Part shown: positions 22,216 through 35,225 of the stretch, piece after piece
How the letters are laid out: every line of letters starts with the position of its first letter
Position numbering within the stretch: position 1 is the stretch's first letter
NCBI RefSeq assembly: GCF_032884065.1
Contig: NC_088871.1
Span: forward strand, 13,355,394 to 13,419,393
DNA: 64,000 nt
Direction of reading: 5' to 3'
DNA from: Artemia franciscana
Taxonomy: Eukaryota > Arthropoda > Branchiopoda > Anostraca > Artemiidae
Notes under the pieces: model-generated
Told to the model about the DNA's origin: nothing
Database searches by the model: none
Seen by the model: the letters and a program-made list of their open reading frames with translations, nothing else
Position numbers and translations under genes: made by a program

Positions 22216-22755
22216 ATGGTCGGAAAAAACCAGTTCTATATAGACGATGAATTTGAGGTCGGCGTTATCACAGATATGTGCCACAAAAGGCACTATATAT
22301 GGGCATTTCCTTTAAAATGAACTATTAAACAGCTCTATGATGTTCCTGTGTCTCGCTGGCTGCGGAGAAGGAAGAAAGATGCTTCCCATACAAAAAAGTG
22401 ATTTTCCTTGTTGCAGTTTTCTGTCTAGTGTTTTCAGATAAGCCAATTTCAATGGTGTACTTTTTGTTTCAGTCTGACGCCTGTTTTGGGGAGTTTCAGG
22501 CTGTATTTTGTCTGTTATTATGGGCCGTAATAGTTCTTTACTAGGCTGCTGCTACCGCTGTAAACACTGTTGTAAAGTCTTTTCTTAGTGTATTACTCGC
22601 CCATATGAAATTTTGCTTGATCTATTTGTTCATTATTAATAGTGTTTCCTCAACTCTATTTTCTGCTTCACGTTTTCTCTCCATCCTTAAGGATCGTAGG
22701 CCCCCGAACGATAGAATTTAAATGAAAACACACAGATATTTTTTCTTTAAAGTTA
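22216..22755. other. Non-coding stretch
   Basis: No gene or repeat recognised before the microsatellite. Confidence 0.4.
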
Positions 22756-22756
22756 G

Positions 22757-23250
<494 letters not shown>

Positions 23251-23689
23251 AGTATTAGTAGGAGTAATACTATGTTTAGAATTAGCAGTAGCAGCAGGCA
23301 GCAAGTTCATTAGTGAAGGTACTGTGATCAGCAGAACAACAGAATAATGGAAATATAGGGGAGGGAGAAATTTGGCCAGACATTAGGACAATTTTTATTA
23401 AATTAACGTAACAAGGATATGTGCCCTGACACATATAGGAAAGTTTGGCAAATCTCATGAGTTCAGGATACCCATTCCTAGACCTTCCCACTTTCTTGTG
23501 TAACCTCATTTTGTATTAACACTTACCTTTGACGATTTGGGAATTTTTGTTTTTACCTAGTGATTTCTCTGATCCCATCAAAGGCATCCAACTTGGGAAT
23601 CAGCACTGCATTCCCACTCTCTATACGAAAATACTATACAATTCTAAAAAAAATTACAATATTTTAAGATGCCTAATATGCCTAAATAA

Positions 23690-24435
23690 ACGGATAAGAC
23701 CCCATCCGTTCTGGTCTTAGGCAAGGAGGAGTCTTATCCCCTTATCTTTTTAATGCTTGTCTTTATTCTGTTTTGCCACGCAAAAATCCATCATGTTTTT
23801 TAGGCCTAACTAATCTTTCGTATATTGCATATGCAGATGATTTACTTTTGATCAGCCGCACTAAATCTAGCCTAATTAAGTCGACACAGCTTGTATCTAA
23901 GTCTTTTGAGGAAATCGGCCTCAAACTTAATGCTGAAAAATGTAAATATTTAGTTTTTAATGCAAAGCATCAAATTAGTGATCTTAGTTGTGGTTATTTT
24001 TCAGTTAAGCTCGTTTCTTCGATTCGGTGGCTTGGTATTAGTATTTGTTCATCTTTATCGGCTTTTCAATCTTGTGGGCTCAATGATATTAAAAGTAAAC
24101 TTAAAAAATGGTACGCGAAGATTGTCCTGAACCGAGGCAGATTTTCACGAAAGGCTTTATCCAGACTTTATTCTACATATTGCGATCATTCTATATTGTT
24201 TCTTTCCGGTTTGCGCCCGTTGTTTAATAATCAAGATTTGCAGGGTATAAGAGTTCTGTATTTTCGTTATTGTAAATATTTATTGTATCTGCCGCGTTCT
24301 TATAGAAATCAGAAGATTATCAGAAAGTTCTGTGCCACTGATATTATTTTTGTTTATAAAAAACTCTATGCTAGATTAGGTGCTGAGGCCTGTCAACGCT
24401 TGGGCCCTTACCACCCTTTGATTAGACTGTATTAA
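23690..24435 (+). pseudogene. CR1/Jockey-like reverse transcriptase, 3' half
   Basis: Plus-strand reading from GLRQGGVLSPYLFN (RT motif B, about 23713) through YIAYADDLLLISRT (catalytic Y-A-D-D box, about 23825), LKLNAEKCKYLVF and SIRWLGI (motif E region) to a stop at 24433-24435. The frame is open from 23698 but is blocked by a TAA just upstream, so motif A and the N-terminal domains are lost. The C-terminal thumb and the basic tail LYARLGAEACQRLGP are intact. The segment from 23773 is the longest open piece. Confidence 0.88.
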
Positions 24436-24535
24436 TTGTATTGTTTGTGTTATTTTGTTTTTCTTTCCTTAATGTTTTTACTCCGCTTAATTTGTCAAAA
24501 CAAGCGGGTATCAAATAAATTATTATTATTAAACC
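24436..24535 (+). repeat. 3' UTR and ATT-repeat tail of the retrotransposon
   Basis: About 100 bp after the RT stop, the sequence ends in AAATAAATTATTATTATT followed by unrelated sequence. A short microsatellite 3' tail in place of poly(A) is usual for CR1-type elements and marks the original 3' terminus. Confidence 0.7.
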
Positions 24536-24946
24536 TCAAATATATATCCCAAATTGGTAAATAAACAGGTAAATCTAAGTACGTAGAATATGCTTTGGTA
24601 TTCCTTATTTGGAAAAAACTGGAGGAAATAACGAAAAAACGAAGGGAGGTCTGACTCCTGAGCCAGCTGCTAATGGATAATAAGTAGGCCTATGGACAAA
24701 ATAACTCGGTTAAGTATCAAAATTTTACTTTCTTGAATTACAGACATTCCTTACAACCTTTTGAATTACCGAACATAAAAAACCACTTGGCAGTGGCTAC
24801 AGTATAAAACTTCAGCTATTATAGGTTAAATTAGCACTTTTGAAGGCCATATCGTTGACTAAAAAAAAAGAACTTCAGTAGCTAAAGGTAAAACCTGCAC
24901 ATTTGAAGGTAGTATAGTTGACTTGAAAAACACAGCATTGATATCA
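24536..24946. other. Non-coding stretch
   Basis: AT-rich. A short block with CTTCAGCTA/CTTCAGTAGCTA and TTGAAGG occurs twice (about 24820 and 24880). No gene seen. Confidence 0.4.
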
Positions 24947-25875
24947 CTAGTCGAGCTCCTCGTCTCCAACAATTTTGTTGTCCCTGTTCAAACAATTGAT
25001 ACTCTGACATTCTTCACACGCGAACGTACACGCTAATCCATTTTCCTTGCAGCTGCATTGCGAATTCTCGCAGTCTATCTTATAGTTGCAATCACGACAC
25101 TCAAAAGAGTCTGAGGTGCGAGCAACAAATCGGTCATCACAGGTGAGTATTTATGGTCTCTGAGGACCCAACTCCAGTTAGCCGGGTCAAGTTCAACTGG
25201 TTCCTCTTTCCAACGGGGTACCTGGAGGTGCACTCGCTGGGATTAGAATGAAGCTGCAGCTTCAGTTGGTGGAAGCCTTTCAGGCTTAACAAGTGCCGTA
25301 GTATTAGACGAAAAAACCTTTTCCAAGAAAATTCGATGTCGCGGCTTAGTGAGATCTTCGTTTGGTCGTATTTTATACAAGCTGAGGAGAGGATATTCAC
25401 CCGCTTTCCCAATTTTATCTTTGGACGATGATTCATCCAGAAACATTTCGCATTTTTTTCTGGGTACTTTGCTCATCTTCAAAAGAGGTAGCACACCCTG
25501 CTTTCCAAGTCCAAAAGCTCGTGAAGTCGTGTCCAAGACTTTAACATCCCAAGAGTGCGTGCCCTACCAGAACCAGCCTGGATACTTCTCCAATTTTTTT
25601 TCCACTTTGTTGAGGCACCAGAACCGTGTTATCTCTTCTTTTGCGTACTTTGACGATTCGAAGTAAAATGTTTTTGCATTAGGCGGGAGGTGATACAAGA
25701 GTAGAATCAAAAGGTCAGTGTTGTTGCTAAGAACTATCGTTTCAAAGTTTTCTGCTTTCTTTACGGCATCGTCCTCCGCATGGACGACTTCAGATCCTTT
25801 GACTCTGGGGTTTTCCCTGATGCTGCTTATAATTCGCTGTTTGTTCTGAAAGTTGCTCAAAAACTCTTTCTTGAC
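24947..25875 (-). pseudogene. PIN/FEN1-like ORF with DTTSR block and Cys-rich tail, 3' copy
   Basis: Minus strand, in order: FLSNFQNKQR, HAEDD and NTDLLILLLYH (25860-25564); TAG at 25564; DTTSRAFGLGKQG and ERLPPTEAAASF (to 25246); TAA at 25243; then in the same frame SQRVHLQVPRWKEEP and NWSWVLRDHKYSPVMTD (to about 25140). After a one-base frame change near 25100 comes a cysteine tail, CNYKIDCENSQCSCKENG and CEECQSINC, ending at TAG 24947-24949. The layout (acidic PIN-like core, DTTSR, LPPT.AA, W-x-W, Cys tail) matches a family I know from invertebrate genomes without a settled function. Two in-frame stops and one frameshift make this a pseudogene. It shows the part missing from the copy at 1-459. 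Confidence 0.6.
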
Positions 25876-26061
25876 AACCTTGCTAGTCTACCTTGCTTCT
25901 CTTACTGAATGTCAAATTAGAACAGGATTATATTGACGAACCCACGCGCTTGTTGAAAACGGCGAGGAATACGGGATAATGTATTTTTTTTTTGGCTTTT
26001 TCGAACCTATGGGGTAGCCGAACCTCTATAGATCTCCTGTATTTGTTATCAAACTTTGTTT

Positions 26062-26505
26062 TTAGATGTCAATTTTATAATCAGCAGATAGAAAAACCCC
26101 AGAAAACACATTCTCACATGCTTTCTACTCCTACCCTATATATTTCTCTTTTTCCCTCCCTCCCCTCATTTCCCCATTTTATGTTAATCGATTTTTTATG
26201 TCATTTTATTTCTCAGTTTCGTAATCACCAAATAGGAATACCCCAGAATCTTCCAAACCGCTTTCCACCCCTACGCTGTATTCTTCTCTTTTCTCCCCTT
26301 TTTTCCCTGTTCCCCTGTCTCCCGTAGTATCCCTTTTCTATACTAAATTTTAGATGTCAATTTCGTAATCAGCGTATGTGATAACCCCAGAAAACTCACT
26401 TTAAACTATTTTCTGGCATGTTCACCATTTTTCCCATTTTCCCCAGTACTCCCCCCTTTTCCCCTATTTTTCGAGTATTCGCCACAGTCAGATTTATGGG
26501 GATTT
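26062..26505. repeat. Three-unit tandem repeat, second copy
   Basis: Counterpart of 645-1090, with TAATCA anchors at 26078, 26222 and 26366, spacing 144 bp. The first unit is 6 bp shorter than in the other copy. Confidence 0.75.
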
Positions 26506-27665
26506 TTAGTATTTTTTAATAAATCTCTTCTGATCGGTTTGGCACCATTTTCGTTTATATTGCAATTTTGTCCGGGTTCGACCCTTTTTTGAGTTAAAAG
26601 TCCTGGAGTAACATGCAGATGCAAGTTCACTTTTGTTTTAAAACAAAAGCTGACAGCTGAGACAGTACAATTGTATATTTCTTTAATTGTATTTATTTTA
26701 TTTATTTGACTTTATTATTTAATGATCAGTTGACATCCGTTTGGTTTTATCAAATTCTTGTTGCATAGCCAATTAGTTACTGCAATTTATAGTTTTATTT
26801 TCGAAATGTTTGAATTGAAAACCCAAGTGCATAAGCTTTAATTATTGTTGAATTGGTTCACGAATCTAGTGTTTTGTTCCTTTCCAACTTAAATGCACAA
26901 AACCAGACATAATTTTTATTTGAACACCTAACAGGTCAATTAACGAAATCACTCCCCGAATTACAGTTGAGGGAAAAGGGTATAACTTCATGCCGAAAAA
27001 AGGAAAAACCTGACATTTTACAGTAGCCAAATCAGAGAAATTTTTTTTTTTTAAACTACTGCCTGCCCATTCGCCAAAATTTTCTCTAATCTTCCTCCTC
27101 CCGCCTTCCTCAAAATGATTTTGAATTCTAAAGATGTCGAAAGGACAATGTCTGTCCTTTCTTCAGAATTTATGGGAATGTGTGTTCAGTTGTTGTTTTT
27201 TTGTTATTTTTTAAAAACAACTGTTTGTTTAACTCTTACTTAATTTTTTTTTTAGCCTTTTTCCTCTTGAGAGAGGCACCCGGACTTGGGGCTGAAATAT
27301 TTTGAATTTTAGATTAAAATTTTGTTTTGTTTGTAATGTTTGGTCACTGCTTCGTTGAAATTAAAACTCGCTTTTCTCGCTTAATTTTTTCAAAGTGGAC
27401 CGATTTGGCTCCGATCCATCCATTTGTATATTCTATTCTAAATGTGATACAGTGCACATGTATGTAAATATGGTGTAAATAGCAGGATTTGTCTGAAAAT
27501 ATTCTTTGAAAACTTAAACCTATGTGACTTTATTAAAGTCACCTAGGGATTGCCTGGTGAAAACAAGGATTTGTCGTCTATACCACTGCAAGTTAAATTT
27601 ACATTTTAACTGAAAAGCTTCAACCTTATAGTACAATTGAATAAAAAAACGAACCAAGTTTTTTT
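26506..27665. other. AT-rich non-coding stretch, second copy
   Basis: Counterpart of 1091-2260. No credible gene; the 73-codon minus ORF at 27520 is a chance reading. Confidence 0.55.
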
Positions 27666-27667
27666 TC

Positions 27668-27835
27668 CACTGAAAGTAAGGTGCAGTATTATAACTTAAA
27701 CGGACAGAAATTATTACGTATATGAGGGCTGTTGTCCCCACCTTAATAACTTGCTCTTTACGCTTAAATTGGACTTTTTGTTCCGATGATTTACGAATGA
27801 GTCCTGAAACACAAGGTGTATTTAATTAAAACACA
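27668..27835 (+). repeat. Foldback-type repeat, left arm plus core, second copy
   Basis: Counterpart of 2264-2430, with AAAGTAAGG ... GACAGAAATTATTACGTATA ... TTGCTCTTTACGC ... CCTGAAACACAAGG. Confidence 0.65.
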
Positions 27836-27907
27836 TTTTTTTTTCTTAGTTAACCAGTCGCACTAGTTTAAAAGTTATTGAGGAAAATTCTTTAATTATT
27901 GTAAATA

Positions 27908-28249
27908 ATGGAAAATCTAAGCGTCTTATTACCAACCTATGAGCAATTAGTTGAAGAAGTATATATAGTGCGAGAATTTCTATCTAAATGGGTACAGGCA
28001 GCAGCTTTTCAGTTACTAAAGGGAGAATGTATAGATGGTATAGAAAAGGGATGTGGTATAATTTTAGTTTTGGGTCCAAGTAAAAGGATTTTGATTGAAG
28101 AGCTTTGCGTGTACTGCAACATGGACCCAAAGGTTCTCCTAAAAAAAATGTGCATTTGGCTAGGCGTAGGGACAACTAGAACATCTGTTAACGCGAAGCA
28201 GGATCGTTGGATAAGGAATAACAAAGGAAGAAAGCAGAGATACAGCTAA
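27908..28249 (+). CDS. Unrecognised small ORF, 3' copy
   Basis: 113 codons from ATG (MENLSVLLPTYEQLVEEVYI...). The C-terminal 93 codons match 2559-2840 apart from three amino-acid changes. No motif recognised; it is moderately charged and ends in a basic KGRKQRYS. A possible exon or domestic fragment inside the duplicated segment. Lack of synonymous differences argues against constraint. Confidence 0.25.
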   Translation: MENLSVLLPTYEQLVEEVYIVREFLSKWVQAAAFQLLKGECIDGIEKGCGIILVLGPSKRILIEELCVYCNMDPKVLLKKMCIWLGVGTTRTSVNAKQDRWIRNNKGRKQRYS

Positions 28250-28398
28250 CCAAAATTCAAAGTGTAACTGTTGTTGCAATTTTAGTATGATAGAAGGAAA
28301 AAGCACTAAAGTAGGTAACTTGAAATTAGATGGAATTGTCGACGAAATGGTTATGGAACAAGTAAGGAAAAGAACATTTGGAACAAGTAAGGAAAAGA

Positions 28399-31300
28399 AA
28401 CTTGCGAATATACAACATTCTTGGCTTTCCCATTGTCTGTGCATATACAAAGCCTTATGTACTTATAAAGACGTCATATGCAAACGCTCTTTTTACAAAC
28501 AAACAAACATGCATACACACAACTCGTTTTTATATAGATAGATAGATAGATAGATACAATACAAATTAATTGCGTAAAACTTGCGAATATACAACATTCT
28601 TCGCTGTCCAATTGTCGCTGCATATAAATAGATTGTCAGGTTTACCGACCCTCGAACATGCAACGTACAATTGTCCATGGGAAAAACAATCAGTATTAAG
28701 ATCTATACCACATTTTTCTAATGATTGACCTTGAGCTTTGTTGATGGTGATTGCAAATGCTAATTGAATTGGGAATTGCAATCTTTTAAATTGAAAAGGC
28801 AGATCCGTTGGAATCATGGGAATGCGAGGAATAAGAACAGCCTCACCCTCAAAAGGCCCTGTCAAGATTGTGGCCTCTATTACGTTTGCCATTGTTTTTT
28901 TTTACGGCAAGTCGCGTGCCATTGCAAAGCTTTGGTGGGTTTATGTTACGTAACAATATTATTGGTACGCCTATTTTTAGTTGTAGCACGTGTGGTGGAA
29001 ACCCTGAAAGATCCACGGAATTTAAAAATTCAGTTGGATAATTAACCGCCTCATTTGGTTCCAAAACTGTGTCGACTGACTTGTAAAGGATTGCCTGGTC
29101 TCGAATCTTGGTCAAAACAATATAGTTGATTTCGTGGAAGTCTATATTTTTTGTGCAAGAATCGCTCCTTCACTTAGCTATTTATTATTTTTATAATTGT
29201 TTAGAATATTCGGAAATACTTTTTCAATCAATTCATTTTTGGACGTCACTAAATTACAGAATTCAGCAGATAGTTGTATACGTCCTGAAATTGAGTCTAC
29301 TGGGAGCTTTCCGTTTCCAATTGCCAGCAATTGATCTGAAAAAGTTTGACCAGAGTCATCGTTTTGCAATCGGACACGCATATTTGTAGTTAATTTTAAT
29401 GTCTTTACGTGTGCCCATAAATTAGAATTTTTCAGGCAAGCATTCATTTCGTCTGCAGGGGTTTATCTAGGTATTATAGGTAATGTTTGCCTGAAATCTC
29501 CCGCAAGCAATATTAATGTGCTGCCAAAGGGTATCGAATTCCCTCACAAATCTTTCAAACATTGGTCCAGAGCCTCGAGCGATTTTTTGTGTGCCATTGT
29601 GCACTCGTCCCAAATAATAAGTTTGCATTGCTGCAATACTTTACCCATCCCAGATTATTTGGAAATATTGCACATTGGAGTTTCTGTAGAATGCAAATTC
29701 AGAGGCGATTCCAAAGCGGAATGAGCAGTCCTTCCACCAGGAAGAAACGTTGCGGCTATTCCGGACGACGCAATTGCCAACGCTATATCATTTTTTGATC
29801 GAATTGATGCCAGTATCAGTTTTATCACAAACGTTTTACCAGTACCTCCTGGCACATCCAAAAAGAAAATTTCTCCAACTTTGTTATCGACACAATGCAT
29901 TATCGTATCATAAATGTCTTTTTCTTCCGACGTTAACTTGGAAATGTTATTTTGTACATACGACAATAGATCACTCGTACTGTAACTTTGTTCACGATCC
30001 AATTCTACACATGTCGAAACAGCAGCAGTACGATTAGGTAAAGGCATTCCCAAATCCTGAAGAGGTTTGTTTGCCATACATACGCACAAATCTTCTATAA
30101 TAACTAAAGTGTAGTTGTAAATTTCTGATGTAAAATCAAAAGTCATATCTGACGTCTCTAACCGTTTTCGATGGAGTATATCTTCGGACATTTTCGATTT
30201 ATATTTTTCCCATAACTCTGTAGGAGCTGAAGGAGAGCAAGTTGTTAGTATGATTCCAAACAATGCACGAATTTGACTTGGAGTTGACGTTTCGCACGCG
30301 TCATTGATGCAGTTATCCCCGTGTTGGTCATTCTCCAATAAATTCAGAGCTTGGCATGCACTACGGTAAGTGTCATGTATAGTACCGTTTACAGTTCTCA
30401 AATACTCAAAGGACGTCGGACCGAGTACATTCACCAAAAGCAGGCGTAGAAAGAAGCATTCATGTTGATTGGGGTGAACGGTGTAGAGTCTTCCTATCGT
30501 GGTTATTTGAAGATGGTTGGTTGGTCGTCGACTGACTTACCCTGTTTTTGACGTTCAAATACTTTATTTTTAGTATTCCACATGTAATACGAAGGCACTT
30601 CAGCATACAGCAGTTTTTTTTGCAAAAGAATCATTTTTACATAGCGAAAAGAAAGCAGTTAACTTTGTATCCGGTGGATTCAGGGCTCTTTGTTGCACGT
30701 CATATTCCGAAAAATAAACATGTTGACCATTCTGTAAATGTACTGATAAGTGAACAACAGCTGGACTACGTTCATGTATCGGAAATGAAAGAATTCACCA
30801 AACAGCTTCATTACTGCTTATGTATCTTCCAGCCTGATATTGTACGATTTTGTCGATATCTTTGATTTCGGACTGCAAGCCAAAAACTGCCATGTCACTG
30901 CCTTTGTTGACGTATTTACATATGTATTTGATTGCCTTTACGGAGTTACAGTATTCAACGTTTATGTGTGCATTAAATGTTTTTGATAATAATGGGGAAT
31001 ATGGAACAACCCACTGGTTATCTACTTCGATGGTGGTACCGTTACGCTTCTTTATTATTGCTGTTTTACCGCCATCTTCAGTAGATCTTCTTCTATATTG
31101 TGGGTAACCATCATTGCCAGTAATTGTGTTGGGTACTAAAAGTCGAGGATATTGCTTTGTGCACCTTCCTTTGGCCATGCATGGTGAATTTTCGTTCAGT
31201 GCACCGCAAGGTCTATGTATCATATTTTTTACAACAATATCATATAACACCTTATCGACATTTTCATCAGGTATTTCAGCGGAAATCAAATCATCAATTT

Positions 31301-32969
31301 CATTCGAAGTAATTTTATAATGTAGCCAGATTAGTATATGTGCGTGTGGCAATCCTCGTTTTTGCCATTCCACTGAGCAAATCCAGCATCGCACTGACCC
31401 AAACACTTCAAGTTTTACTATGTAGTTTATCAGTGATTTCAACTTTTGCTGGAAGACACGGGCCGTAATGTCATGTCTATGAACCGCCGATTGTCCTTGA
31501 AGTAAAAGCTGCTGTATCTCGTCCCAAGATTGATTACATGTAAATGTAATAAATAAATCTGGACGACCATAGAGACGAACATACGCAATAGCATCTTGAG
31601 CATATTCATGCATATGACGGGGACTGCCAGCATATGACGAAGGTAAAATCGTTAATCTTCCAACGTTTGTGGTATTACCGTCATTTACAACTGCATCTCG
31701 CAAATGAATGTATTGTTCAGAGCAGAACTTGGTCTGATTCAGACAGATAAATAGCAAACGTTTTTATTCAATTTTTGCATACATATCAACCATGTATTGG
31801 TGAAACAATTGACGGCATTTTAAAATATAATTGTCTTCATCCTGCCGAATCATTAGTCTATAGGAATAATAATGCATTGCACTGCATTTCTTATTCATTT
31901 CTTTGTTAGTGACTGGATTTATCAATTTAATATTGAAGTGATAGCCGTCGGTTCCATAACAAAATGTTCTCGCCTGAGAATGGTAGAAGGGACCCTGCTC
32001 TATGATAAATTTGCGCTTTTACTTTGAAAGTAGGCATAAATTGATCTGGATTTTCGATTTGGGCACCAAACGACGTCATTTGGAAACATGAGTTATATTT
32101 TCTGATTTTTGATAAAAAGCGCTTAGATTCTGACGTAGTTCCAGTAAGCAAAGTCTTCAATGGCTCTGGGGATGCAGCCAGTTGAGGAAGTTTAACTTTT
32201 CCTGAGGCGCAACATATTCCCATTGTTTCACCATTAAATTTCAAGGCCTTGCAGTAGGGACACATTTTAGACATAGTCCTAGTCCTAATTTGAACACATC
32301 TACTATAATCATCGACTGGGTTGTACCTGAATACCATGCAATAATTTTCACGTTGCTCTTGTGATTCCTCGGCACGCTTTCTTTTGGCATTATCTCTTGA
32401 AGCCGCAAGCCTGTTTTCACGTTGCTCTTGTGATTCCTCGGCACGCCTTCTTTTTTCACTTTTTCTTTTAGCAGCAAGTCTGGTTTTGCGATGCTCTGGT
32501 AGTTCCTCGGCACGCCTTCGTTGACGGAAATTGCACATTCCTAAGCTGGCATTATCTCTTGAAGCCGCAAGCCTGTTTTTATGTTGCTCTTGTGATTCCT
32601 CGGCACGCTTTCTGTTCTTACTTTCTCTATCAGCCGCAAGCCTGTTTTCTTGCTGTTCTTGTGATTCCTCGGCACGCTTTCTTTTCTTACTTTCTCTATC
32701 GGCAGCAAGTTTTTTGGCATAGACTCTTTGAGCAGCTTCCTCGGCTGTTGCCATTGTAGGTTCTTCGGTCATTTTACAATTAAATATTTTTCCGTCCACG
32801 ATCTTCTTACAATTAAAAATTTGTCTTTGAACGAATTTCTTAAATACTTTTAATGACGTCATCGTCATAACAAACATGACGACAACGAACTTCATGACGA
32901 CATGAGGAAATGACGTCACTCGACAGACATAACACACATACAACTTATTTATATATATATATATATAGA
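28399..32969 (-). mobile_element. Helitron copy B, autonomous type, decayed
   Basis: Minus-strand element with 5' end TCTATATATATATATAAATA at 32969, preceded by A. It has the same make-up as copy A: the Rep-helicase gene followed, without hairpin or CTAG, by a second Helitron 5' terminus (about 28555) that breaks off near 28399 at the GGAACAAGTAAGGAAAAG sequence. Shared ends with copy A show that the structure existed before the duplication. Confidence 0.85.
28566..32772 (-). pseudogene. Helitron Rep-helicase, copy B
   Basis: Start MTEEPTMATAEEAAQ at 32772. The N-terminal charged repeats and zinc finger CPYC...CCASGKVKLP are in one open frame to 31927. Relative to copy A about 390 bp are deleted after LLPFSGEN (joint near 31970). 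The Rep domain follows in 31757-30795 with ITFTCNQSWDEI, the HUH site GLPHAHILIW and the Tyr pair KYICKY, and is stopped by TGA where copy A has CGA (NEAVW then Arg). The helicase is in pieces: 30437-29655 with PGGTGKTF, a TAA after CNISK, the region of the IIWDE box (intact here, about 29615), and 28892-28566 with TINKAQGQS. The lesions differ from those in copy A, so the two have decayed separately. Confidence 0.87.
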
Positions 32970-33186
32970 TTATATGTGTTAGATTGCAGTATAATAATTT
33001 CTGAAAGCTGTATGTATAAATTTTTTATAACCAATACAGTAGTATTTAATGTATCAAATAACCTTTATCTTATGGCTACCGCTTCATATGATGTCTTGTA
33101 TAATATTATATGCATTAGATTGCGGTATAATAATTTCTGAAGCTGTATGTATAAGCCTATTAATTTTTAGTTATTTTTATCATATA

Positions 33187-33960
33187 CTAGCTGTTGGTGT
33201 GGCGCTTAGATATATATATGTTTTTAACTACGTAAAACTTGCGAATGTACAATTTTCTTTTCTGTCCCATTGTCTGTGCATATAAATAGATTGTCAGGTT
33301 TACCGACTCTTGAACATGCAACATATAATTGTCCATGGGAAAACAATCCGTATTCAGATCTATACCGCATTTTTCTAATGATTGCCCTTGGGCTTTGTTG
33401 ATGGTAATTGCTAATCGAATATTCTCTGTGTCCCCGTTGTCATTTATATACCCCCAATGTACTCTTCCGGTGTCCCCGTTGTAGTTGTGTCCCTGTGTCC
33501 CGGTCGTCATTTATATTCCCTGTGTCCCGGTCGTCATTTGTGTCCCAGTGTCTCGGTCTGTAATTTCTCTTTGATTGTCCCGGTCGTCATTTATATTCCT
33601 TGTGTCCCGCTTGTCATTTGTGTCCCGGTCTGTAATTTCTCTTTGAGTGTCCCGGTCGTCATTTATATTCCTTGTGTTCCGGTGTCCCGGTCTGTAATAT
33701 ACGACAATAGATCAATTGTGTTGTAACTTTGTTCACGATCCCATTCTACACATGTAGAAATAGAAGCAGTATGATTAGGTGAAGGCATTCTCAAATGCTT
33801 GAGAAGTTTGTTTGCAATAGATAAGCACAAATCTTCAATCATAACTAAAGTGTAGTTATAAATTTCTGTTGTAAAGTCCAAGGTCATATCTGACCTTTCT
33901 AGCCGTATTCGGTGGAGTATATTCTCGGCCACCAGGATGTAAAAGCTGTTGTATCTAATC
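33187..33960 (-). mobile_element. Non-autonomous Helitron with minisatellite, copy B
   Basis: Counterpart of 8131-8921. The minus-strand 3' end CACCAACAGCTAG is at 33187, then TATATGATA. Helicase linker residues (ILHRIRLERSDMTLDF, STCVEWDREQSYNTIDLLSY) lie in 33932-33700. The minisatellite lies in 33700-33420, then TINKAQGQS and the end of the helicase. The 5' end probably lies in the TATC/TA repeat at 33970-34010, where it meets the oppositely oriented element at 34012. Confidence 0.75.
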
Positions 33961-34079
33961 CTAAGATGTATCTATCTATATATATATATATTTATATATA
34001 TATATCTTCGATCTATATAAAAATAAGTTGTCTGTGGATCTGTGGATCTGTGGAGTATAAATGACGACACAGGGAGTAT

Positions 34080-34920
34080 AAATGACGACCAGGACATAAG
34101 TAAAAAAAAGCTAAAAAAACTAAAAAAAGGTAAAAACTACAAAAAAACTAAAAAGAAAAAAAAAAATAAAAACTAATAAAAAAAATTAAAAAAACTAAAA
34201 AAGAAAAAAAATAAAAAAGGGAAAAAAATGAAAAATAAAGGAGAAAAACAAAACTAAAAAAAATAAAAAGAAAAAAAAATAAAAAGAAAAAAGAAAAAAA
34301 ACTAAAAAAACTAAAAAAAAGTAAAAACCAAAAAAAAAATAAAAAGAATAAAAGGGGAAAAATACAAAAATTTAATAAAAAAGCCGAAAAACTAAAAAAA
34401 CTAAAGAAACTAAAAAAAAGGAAAAAAACTTAAAAAACTAAAAACTAAAAAAAAAGAAAAAAAAGGAAAAAACTGAAAAATAGAAGAGAAAAAGAAAACT
34501 AATAAAATTAAGAATAAAAATAAAAAAAAATAAAAAAGATAAAAACTAAAAAAAAAGTAAAAAGAAAAAAACGAAAAAAAACTAAAAAAGCTAAAAAAAA
34601 GAGGTAAAAACCAATAAAAAACTAAAAAGAAAAAAAGGTAAAAAACTAAAAAAAATTTTCATCTAAAAAACTAAAAAAAACTAAAAAAGGTAAAAACTAA
34701 AAGAACTAAAAAAGAAAAAAAACTAAAAAAAGGAAAATAACTGAAAAATAAAGGAGAAAAAGAAAACTAAAAAATATAAATAAAAATAAAAAAACTAAAA
34801 AGATAAAAACTTCAAAAAAAAACTAAAAAGAAAAAAGAAAAAAACTAAAAAACCTAAAAAAAGGTCAAAACCAATAAAAAAAAACTAAAAGGAAAAAAAG
34901 GGAAAAAATTAAAAATTTAT
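34080..34920 (+). repeat. A-rich low-complexity block
   Basis: About 840 bp, nearly all A on the plus strand, punctuated by CT, GG and G in recurring patterns such as CTAAAAAAACTAAAAAAGGT. It probably grew by slippage and duplication inside the Helitron. No coding potential. Confidence 0.9.
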
Positions 34921-34954
34921 TTCATCATATACCAATTCAAAAACGAATGTATAC

Positions 34955-35225
34955 CGGGATGACGACCGGGACACAGGGAATATAAATGACACAACTACAA
35001 CGGGGACGCCGGGGGCACAGGGGGATATAAATGACGACCGGGACACCGGGACACAAGGAATATAAATGACGCCCGGGACGCTCAAAGAGAAATCACAGAC
35101 TGGGACACCGGGACACAAATGACGACCGGGACACAGGGAATATAAATGACGACCGGGACACAGGGACATAAATACAAAGGGGACGCCGGAGTGCACAGGG
35201 GGATATATAAATGACGATGGCGACT
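34955..35225. repeat. GACCGGGACACAGG minisatellite
   Basis: Units of the form GACGACCGGGACACAGGGAA followed by TATAAAT, with variants. Reverse complement of the arrays at 8365-8645 and 33420-33700, as expected from the opposite orientation of this Helitron. Confidence 0.85.

Larger units (their letters stand above)
25417..33970 (+). repeat. Second copy of the 8.9-kb segment found at 1-8921
   Basis: Direct repeat, collinear with 1-8921. Its start at 25417 matches base 1, so the true left end of the duplication lies outside the window or further left than 25417. Right ends match up to CTAATCCTAAGATGTAT. Differences are substitutions every few tens of bases, short indels, and a deletion of about 390 bp in the Rep gene. 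The length difference is due to these indels. Confidence 0.92.

Noticed and set aside
34955-35225. Regularly spaced short repeats resembling a CRISPR array
   Set aside because: Contiguous degenerate minisatellite units without distinct spacers, in animal DNA, inside a Helitron.
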